A stretch of DNA of 64,000 nucleotides, taken from assembly GCA_030847615.1 (NCBI GenBank), contig JAUMIR010000001.1, forward strand, positions 156,895,001-156,959,000, read 5' to 3'. Source of the DNA: Gambelia wislizenii. Lineage: Eukaryota > Chordata > Lepidosauria > Squamata > Crotaphytidae. Below, piece by piece: positions 50,901 to 59,900 of the stretch (its first letter is position 1; each line of letters opens with the position of its first letter). The notes beneath the pieces are model-generated. The model was not told the DNA's origin and did not search any database. It worked only from the letters and a program-made list of their open reading frames with translations. Position numbers and translations under genes: made by a program.

Positions 50901-53900
50901 TGTGTAACTTTGGATCTGGAGATATTTCGTATAACTTTGGATCTGGAGATGGAACTCTGCTCATGGGATGGTGTTCAACTGGCAGAAGGGAATGCAGGAA
51001 GGTGATTTTCACCAATTCCCACTGAAGCCTCTGAAAATCTGTTTTTGAAGGTTGGGGAACTTAGCAAAATAACATGGGGAGCAGTGAAGGGCATGTGTGG
51101 AATCCTCTCTCCTCCTCCCATCCCACCCCACCCTCCACCAGCAGCTTATGGAGACGCTTCCATCAATGGAGTCCTTTGTTCCCAGAAGAGCACGTCTGAA
51201 TTCAAACCTTTGTCATCAGCTACTCTTTAATATATATTCTGTACTTAGCTTATATTTCAGGTTTTGGACTGACCAGAAAGTGATTGCAAATCAGTTTGAT
51301 AATTTTGAGCAAAAGTTGATATAACACAAAATATCTCATAAATGAAGTGAAATTGATAGAGCATAAACTCTTATTTTTTGTGTGTGTGTGTGCTATTATC
51401 ATTATTAGTGTTTTTATAGTATGAATGCGCATAGCAGCATTGAAGGCTCAGACAAAACGTATGAGGCATAGTCTTTTCATACAGTGAACAAAGAATACCT
51501 ACTTTAAGAGTGTAGCTTGCAAGGGACAGCAAACAGGACCTCTAAAGCAAGAGGAGGGACACAGTATCAGCTTTCTTGTGGAAAAAGGAAATTGTGATTT
51601 ATTTATTTATTGCCCTATTGATTTTTAATTACAGGCAAAATTATAAAATCTGTTCCTGGAAAACTAATGAAAGAGGTGAGTAGAGGGAGGTTCTTCTCTG
51701 GGTTTGTAGTCAGTATATTTTATTAAAGCTACTTGTGGATTTATCTCATATAGTTTTTATTTTGAAGACTTGCCCATTACAGCTATTGTTTTGTTAATTT
51801 CAGAAAGGCCAGCACTTGGAGCCATTCATTATAAATTTTATTAATTCCTGTGAATCTCCCAAGCCTAAACCAAGTAAACCGGAACTTACTATTCTCAGTC
51901 CTACTTCTGAAAACAACAAAAAGGTGTAGTATATCTTTTGGAATGAAATCAGGTTTGCGGGGGTGGGAGGGAGGAATTGGCCAGTGAGAAACCATAAAAG
52001 GTTATGTAAAAAATAATCTTGGTGCTTCTGTGAATAGTTTTCTCTCATGGAAATTAAATATTCTGTTTAGCTATCCTATATGTGCTTTATAAAAAACCCT
52101 CTTTCTTATATCCCTTTGCCCCCTTCCCCCCACTAATTCCAGCTGGCCACCCAACCTGCCTCCTCAGTCTCTAACTTTTGACCTTCTTCTTCCCCACCAA
52201 ACCAATGACAACAAAATCTGGAACATCTATTAAGAAATATGGGTCTAAGTCAAGGCTTCAATCCCAGCTCTGTAGAAATTAATTAATCCTAGAACTGGCA
52301 AAAAGACAGTAGAGAATATGGGGGAATCCACACGACACAAATAATCCAGTTTGAAACTGGATTATTTGCATAGTTCCTTCCTATGGAATCCTGGGATTTG
52401 TAGTCTTTAGCCTTCTCTGCCAAAGAGTGCTGGTGCCTCACCAGATTATAAATACCAAGATTCCATAGGAAGGAGCTGTGGCAAATAATCCAGTTTCAAC
52501 CTGGATTATTTCTCTAGTGTGGATGCCCCCTGTAAAACTGCTACTGAGATAACAAAACCAAGAATCAGACACAGTGTTTAAAAAAGCAGGAGTGACAAAA
52601 CATTCCACTCCATCTAAGGTAGGAATAAAGAAAGCATATTGTACTCCACCCAGGTTTTCCTCTAGAACACACTGGTACCTGTACTGAAAGACCAAAATGC
52701 TCCAGGAACTGCCAGGGTATACTTATGGGCTGCTCCTCTTAGGCAGGCAAGCCCTAATCCAAGCCAAGCCCTGAAGTTCATTGTCCCATCCTGACTTGAC
52801 ATGAGATATGTCATCTTAGGCCATACACATGCAGTAGCAATCTGACCAGAGAACCCACAGAATGCCTCTGGTTCTTGCCAGATGGGTGGTCAAAGGAAAG
52901 CTTTGATGTCACCCATCCTACAAAAGAAAGAAGCATTTGTTTGGAAGAGACACTCCTTTTAAAAGTAGCTCTGTCTGAAGTTGGTCTACTTAAAATTCAA
53001 AGTTTTTGACCCGCAGTTGTGTAATCAGTTCCCTAGAAAATATCCATAGACACAACCATGCAGCAAGCTCCTAAGAAAAATAGACTATTACAGCCATAGG
53101 CTAATTATACATATATTTGTGCATAAATCAACCTCAAGTATAAAGTCGAGGGCAGGTTTTTGGGGCCAAAATTATAGACTTTGATATGACCTGTGGATAA
53201 GTCAGGGGCTAGCCTTTTGGAATGTGTGGGTGGAAAAATGGTGGCTATGGCTCTTTGGCCACCATGGCCGAGAAACAACTCCCTCTAATCTCTCTGCTGC
53301 AGCGTGGAAGCACCAAAGAGCCACCACTGCCATGATTTTTCCACCAGGTATTCCAAAAGCAGAGAAAGTAGAGGAGGTTGGTGCTTCTTTTAGGTTTTCG
53401 TGGGATGGACTACCAATAAGCTCTCACCTTTCACCACTCAGAGAAGGGGGATGATTCCTAGGTAGTTTGTTCCTATGCCTGATACCTATAACCAAATAAC
53501 TCTGACGGAGGGTGTCTGATACGGCACTCCAAAACAACAAGGAAGTGTGATAATAAATTTTTTTATATAACTAGTTTGTTAATACAATGCTATTTTAAAG
53601 ATTTTTCAATATGATGAATTCAATTTAAAGCAATATAACCACAAAAGGCTTTTTTTCAGCATGCAAAACCCACTATGCCAGCATAAAGCTTACAATTTTT
53701 ACATACACAAATAGCTTAATACAGCATAATGATCCTCACTAACTTAATACAGAATAATTATAACCAAAGACAGCTCTTTTTCAGCAATTGTTGACAATAC
53801 CTATAACCCTCTGTCTCCTTCCCCCTTCTGTCTCCTTTCCTGTTTGCTGCTTGTGTGTTGTACCATGCACAGTTCTCAGTTTTCCCACCCACAGCCACAA

Positions 53901-56900
53901 CGCTCTCCTTCCCAGCCCCTCTAATCCCTGCTTTCAGGGCAGAAAGGGCCCACTTCTTAAAAAGAAGACAGAAAGAAAAGTTTTCTCCCTTCTAAGCTGC
54001 TGCTGTACCTTGAAATCTCCTTGCACGACCAGAAACTTGACCAAAAATATGCATGAATTGATACCTGGAGCTTCCTCACTTTTCAAACCAAAAACAAGCC
54101 CTGAGGCTCTCAGTTCAGAAGCAACAAAACCAAGGAAGGAAACTATGTGGGGTTAATTTGGGGGAAGCACTTCCTGACAGTAATAGCTGTTGGGCAATGG
54201 AGCACACTGCCTTGGAGTATGGTGGAGTCTCCTTCTTCAGAGGTTTTTAAACAGGGGCTGGATGGCCATCTGTTGGACGTGCTTTGATTGTGTGTTCCTG
54301 CATGGCAGGGGGTTGGACTAGATGGCCCTTGTGGTCTCTTCCAGCTCTATGATACTATGATTCTTTAATTCTACCAGGCTTCTCCTGGTGGTCCTTATGT
54401 GGCGGTGGCAGGAAGACTCACATGCAGCCCTCAGGGCAGTGGGGGGTCTTTGGCACTTCCCTGCTGTGGCAGACAGAGTAGAGCGGCTGCTTGTGAGTCT
54501 TCCTGCTGCCACCACTACAGGGATTGCTGGGAGAAGCTTGAGCCCTCCTCTGCCACCTCCAAGTGCCCTCACCTGTTCTTTGACCCAAGAATGAATCTCA
54601 GCCAGCAAGTTGCCCACTGCTTCGCCCAGGACAGCCAGAGCAAAGGCATGGCTTTTTGGAACTATGCTTTCATCTTTTTAGGCCAGTGGTGGCTCCAATG
54701 AAGAGGTGGGCAGCTTGCCAGCTGAGAGAACATAGGAATCAGAGGGCTAGGAAGGAGCGCATTGTGGATGCGGTTGTGGGTGGGATGGCTGTGTGTGGCA
54801 CAACACACAAGCAGCAAAAAGGAAAGGAGGCAAACGGGAGAAAGAGACAGAGGTTGTATATCAGGCATAGGAACAAACTACCTAGGAACCACGTAGGTAG
54901 TGAAATAGTTGCTGTAATTTTTTAAGGTAGCCCAGTATTGCACCTTATTATAAACAGGTTGCATGAGGATATTGGCTTGTAAGCTTGTGAATCTGTTGAC
55001 TGAAGTCCAGTTTGAACCAGGACTTCTTGCTTAAACTCCTAGTGACTTTGTCTGAAAGCCTGTTTTAGAGGTGCTCTGAACTTAAGTTTCCCACTTCCTA
55101 CATTATAAGCAATGTATTGGGGGAGCCAATATCACTCCAGTTCCAATGACTGGTTAAATGGTTGGCTCAGCTGTCTCTGAGAAAAATTTATTGTAATTTC
55201 ACAGAGCCAAAGTGGAACAGCCTAAAAAAGCATAGTTGGTCTCATCAGAGCTAGATTACTAATTGACAAAGCTAAAAGATCATAGAATCATAGAGTTGGA
55301 AAGAGACCACAAGGGCCATCTAGTCCAACCCCCTGCCATGCAGGAATACACAATCAAATCATTCCCGACAGATGGCCATCCAGCCTCTGTTTAAAAACCT
55401 CCAAAGAAAGAGAGTCCACCACACTACAAGGCAGTGTATTCCACTTCCGAACAGCTCTTTCTGTCAGGAAGTTCTTCCTAATGTTTAGGTGGAATCTCTT
55501 TTCTTGTAGTTTGAACTCATTACTCCATATTCTAGTCTCTGGAGCAGCAGAAAACAAGCTTGCTCCATCCTCAGTATAACATCCCTTCAGATATTTAAAC
55601 ATGGGTATCTTGTCACCTTGCAACCTTCTCTTCTCCAGACTAAACATGTCCAGCTCCCTAAGCCGCTCCTCATAGAACATGGCTTCCAGACCTCCCACCA
55701 TCCTGGTCACCCTTAATTTGAGCACATTGTGATTTCAGCCTTCAGATATGGCTGGTGAAATAATGGAAAGTCATTTTTGTTGTATATAAGATGCCACTTC
55801 AAAACTTCTTGCAGCTTCTGTTTGTGCAAGAAAAAAAATCATTGATTCCATTAAAACTAACCAATGTTTACTGTAGAATGGTCTTGTAGTGGGGCTGAAT
55901 TTGCTTAATACTTGTTCTTTTTAAAACTTTGACACTCTCTGGTTTTAGCTTTTTAACGAACTCTACAAGAACAATGCAAACCGTTCTGAGAACTCAGAGA
56001 GAAGACAAAATCAGAACTACTTTATGGAAATGATCAATGTTGAAGGAGTCTATGACTATTTAATGTACATTGGTGAGAAATCATTTCTGAATTTTCTTAG
56101 CATGAAGCATAATTCTGCTAAGTTTATCCATTTGTTTCAGTAACACACACTGAAGTTGAAATATTAATGCTAACATAGCAGGGTTTTCTTGTTCTTTTGA
56201 CAGCAATTTTTTGTGCATTGTGGGTTTGTGTCAACATCAGACAATTCATGGTGCATATATATATATATATATATATATGAAATCATACAAAATTAATATA
56301 AACTATTGTTGGAGTTTTGGAACTCTTATAAATCAAATGAATTTGGTAACCACTTTGACACAGATCTTAACAGTGATACTGGCTTATAGCGCCCTACTTT
56401 CTCCGGCCACTCCAATATGTATTTGAATGATGGGGTGGGAAATGATATTGGATAAGAAGTATAAGTAATGTAATTGTGTTTTCCTCCTTTTCTTGTGTAA
56501 CATCAGAACAAGGATGCTGATCCAGTTAAAAGCAGAGAAATAATGTCTTATGAACAGCCCTGAACTGTCATCATTTTGTCTGTGTGGAAAAGTACTATCT
56601 TCTGTATCAGTTCACTGTAGTGAAGGTAGATAAAAATGTGGAGGGTGATGCTGCTAGGAGAAACAGAGCCCGGAGATCATGATGAGCCACACTGTGTGGC
56701 CAGTTCTTTCAGTCCTACTCAGGGGGAAAGGAGACTTGAAGGAAAAATGCTTTGTTGGGAGTTGCTGCCACTTACCTACCAAATTTAAATGTTACATCAC
56801 AAAAGGGAACCATTTGCTACTGTTGCATGAAAGGAACTGTTGTAGGGTCCAAGCATAAGAGTGATATTGTTCCCCCCCCCCACCTCCTGAGTATCAAATA

Positions 56901-59900
56901 TTTGAACAAGTCAGAAAAACCCAAGGCCTGAAACAGTTCTCTGTATTCTATGTTGTATTTTGCATTCTTCCTTGTTTTTAATAAAATTTGGAACATGAAA
57001 GAATAATCAGAGGCGTTGGCAGTTTGAAATCTGAGTTATGCATTCAAAAATATAGTCTGATACATAAAAGATATACAGCCTTTCTCATGTGATAAGTATA
57101 TGTAACAATGTTGACTTTGCAGGCAGAGTGGTCTTCCATATACCTGATTGGCTTCATCATATCCTGATGGGAGGCCGCATTCTCTTCAAAAACACCTTAG
57201 AGGCATACGCAGACTACTACCTGCGGTACAAGCTAGAACAGCTCTTTCAGGAGCACCGTTTGGTGTCACTTATCACACTTTTGAGAGGTTAGTGTACAAT
57301 TACGCCACCTCAGGCAGGCTGATAATAGGTACTGTTGCTCCACTAAAGGCGCCAGATCCCCTCTGATCTTGGAAGCTAAACAGGGTCAGCCCTGCTCACT
57401 ACTTGTATGGAAGGCCACCAACAAATACCAGGTGCTGTAGGCTATATTTCAGAGGAAGGAACTGGCAAAACCACCTCTGAGTATCCCTTGCCTAAGAAAA
57501 CCCTGTGAAATTCATGGGGTTGCCATAACTCAACAAGCAACTTGGAGACACACATGCGTGTGCACACACGCACACTGTTGCTCTATTTTGTACTTGTAGA
57601 GGCTTTCCTGGATGATTGTATTTTCTTTTTATGATGTAAAAAAGCAACTAGAGTAAGGACTAAATACGTGATTTTTAATTAAAATGAGAATTTTGAAGGA
57701 CCTATTAGTGACATATCTTGAGCTGGAGCAAGAGTTAAAGAAAGGACTTTCATTTAAAAAGGCTTATTAGTCAAGCACCTTGCATTTAACTGATGAAAGT
57801 TAACCGGCTAAAATAACTGAAACCTGGTCTGTCTATGTAGAGAGGTCTATGTTGCCCTAAAATGGTTCTTTTCCACTATTCTTTCCATTCAGATGCTGTG
57901 TTTTGTGAGAATTCTGAACCTCGGTCTCTTCAAGATAAGCACAAACGAGCAAAGCAGACCTTTGAAGAAATGATGAAATACATTCCAGGTTCATTGTGTT
58001 CTGTGACATATAAGCTGTCAAGAAAAGAATCACTCTAAACGACTAAAGTCTTATGATCCACGGCCTATATTAATCTAAATATCCTTTTTCAAAGCTTTCT
58101 ATATTTCAAAATAATATAACCATTAAAAATAGTTTGAGATACATCACATTGCATTGTTAAATCCCACAAGGCTCTAGGAGTATCACAGGGGATTCTTGGT
58201 CCTTTTCCCTTCCCAGTATCAGCCCTTCTTGTATTAAATTGATTGTATCATTTGGCAAGTGATTGCTTAATGTTTGTGATTTATCACTTGGCTCCTCTTC
58301 TGGAATCTGCATGCACTTCCACTATTGTGGACCACATTCTGATTTTTATGGTGTGTAGAAAAGAACATTTTTAGGGTGATGAGAAGTGCCCTGGCTGCTT
58401 TTATACAAGGTAAATTTTGCTCTACAAAGAGGCACCAAGATCCCCACTGTGAAAAGCTTATCATCATTGAAGTGGTGCTCATGACTTTCCAACAGACAGT
58501 GCTCCTTTGCAGGCTTGTTCCACAAACAGAAGGTTGAATTCAAAGATTTAATCATGTAGTCTGGAATATGGATATGCAAAAACACCTTTGAGACTGATTG
58601 AAAGAAGCTGTACTATGAGCTTCTGTAGACTAGGGCTGCATCTGCAATGCAGAAATAATCCAGTTTGACACTGTGTTAACTGCCATGGCTGAATGCTATG
58701 GAATCCTTGGACTTGTAGTTTGTTGTGGCACCAGAGCTCTCTGACAGAGAAGGCTTAATAGCTCACAAAACTACAAATCCAAGAGTTCCATATCATTGAG
58801 CCATGGCAGTTAACACAGTGTCAAACTGGATTATTTCTGCATTGCAGATGCAACCTTAGTCTGCTTCCTCAGATGCAACATCTGCACCTCGACAGTCTAC
58901 AAAAGCTCATGCTACAACTTCTTTCTCTTAGTCTCAAAGGAGCTACATGAAGCAGAAGGTTATATGCTGCTAAATAGAATCTTCCTTCTCCTGCTTTTCC
59001 CCAAACAGTCTCCCCTTCTTGATGGGGATTCCTCTGCCCGGAACCACCTTTGCATTTACATGGAATGCCATGAGAATGTTTGTTCTGTGCACACTACTGA
59101 GGAGGTACATACTGCTTTCATTGGCACTTAGCTCAGTACGAATTGCACCTTTATCGAGAACATATTTAATCATAGTGTCATTGGCATCCACCTGCATATT
59201 CTTTGCATGGGTTGAATCCAGCTTTGTCCAGCCTCTTGACTGCTTTTTGAAGCAGTTTTAAGGAAGGTGCAGGGGACTTTATGAAGAGGGAGGGAAACAT
59301 CCGTTAAACAAGCAGAATTCCACTCACAGAACTCTTAGACATCACCAATCACTCTGAACTTGGTTTCCTTTTATAGAAAAAGGAGACATTGTACCCTAGA
59401 GGTTTTGTTCCAGTTTGTTCATTTATTTATTTATGAATGCAAAGTGTTTCTAGATTGCATTTCTGTGTGACAGGGCCTTTTTGCTGATACACTGTTTCAA
59501 ACAGTACCTATCCAGTACCATTTGGGAACACAAGAAAGGCATCTTAAAACAAACTATAGTGCAGTATTAAAATATATTAAAAGCAAGGTCTTTTAAGATG
59601 GAACCTTTTTAACCTCCCTGAGAAGAGAATGGCACAGTCAGGGTGCTGCTACTGAAAAGGTCCTGTGACATGTCCCAGTGATTGTCTGTCTTGGGCTAGG
59701 ACATATAGTGGGGTGTAAATTTTTGACAAGTTGAAAAGGAAGGAAGTGGTCTTCAAATATCCTAACCCCAGGCCATTTAGGGCATAGGTAAGGACCACCT
59801 TAGGCTCAGAAATGAAATGGAAGCCAACGTGATTAGTACAAGGGCAGTTGTCTATAAAACACTCCCCAGGCAGCACTCCATCTGCTGCATTTTGTGCTAG

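Larger units (their letters stand above)
53455..54889. mobile_element. Large palindromic DNA element with nested insertions
   Basis: The outer arms match as inverted copies: TTCCTAGGTAGTTTGTTCCT plus ATGCCTGATA at 53455-53485, and the reverse complement ending at 54889. The inner arms 53808-53940 and 54742-54860 are also inverted copies (CTGCTTGTGTGTTGTACC against GGCACAACACACAAGCAG). Nested inside are a 303-bp insertion (53494-53796) and a CR1 tail (54160-54372). No transposase frame is seen. Confidence 0.65.
51924..55948 (+). other. SNX14 intron 22, repeat-dense
   Basis: 4 kb, non-coding. It holds a palindromic MITE (52320-52531), a fragment with AAGTATAAAGTCGAGGGCAG (about 53096-53215), a 1.4-kb palindromic element with insertions (53455-54889) and two CR1 pieces (54160-54372 and 55279-55725). 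Confidence 0.65.
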
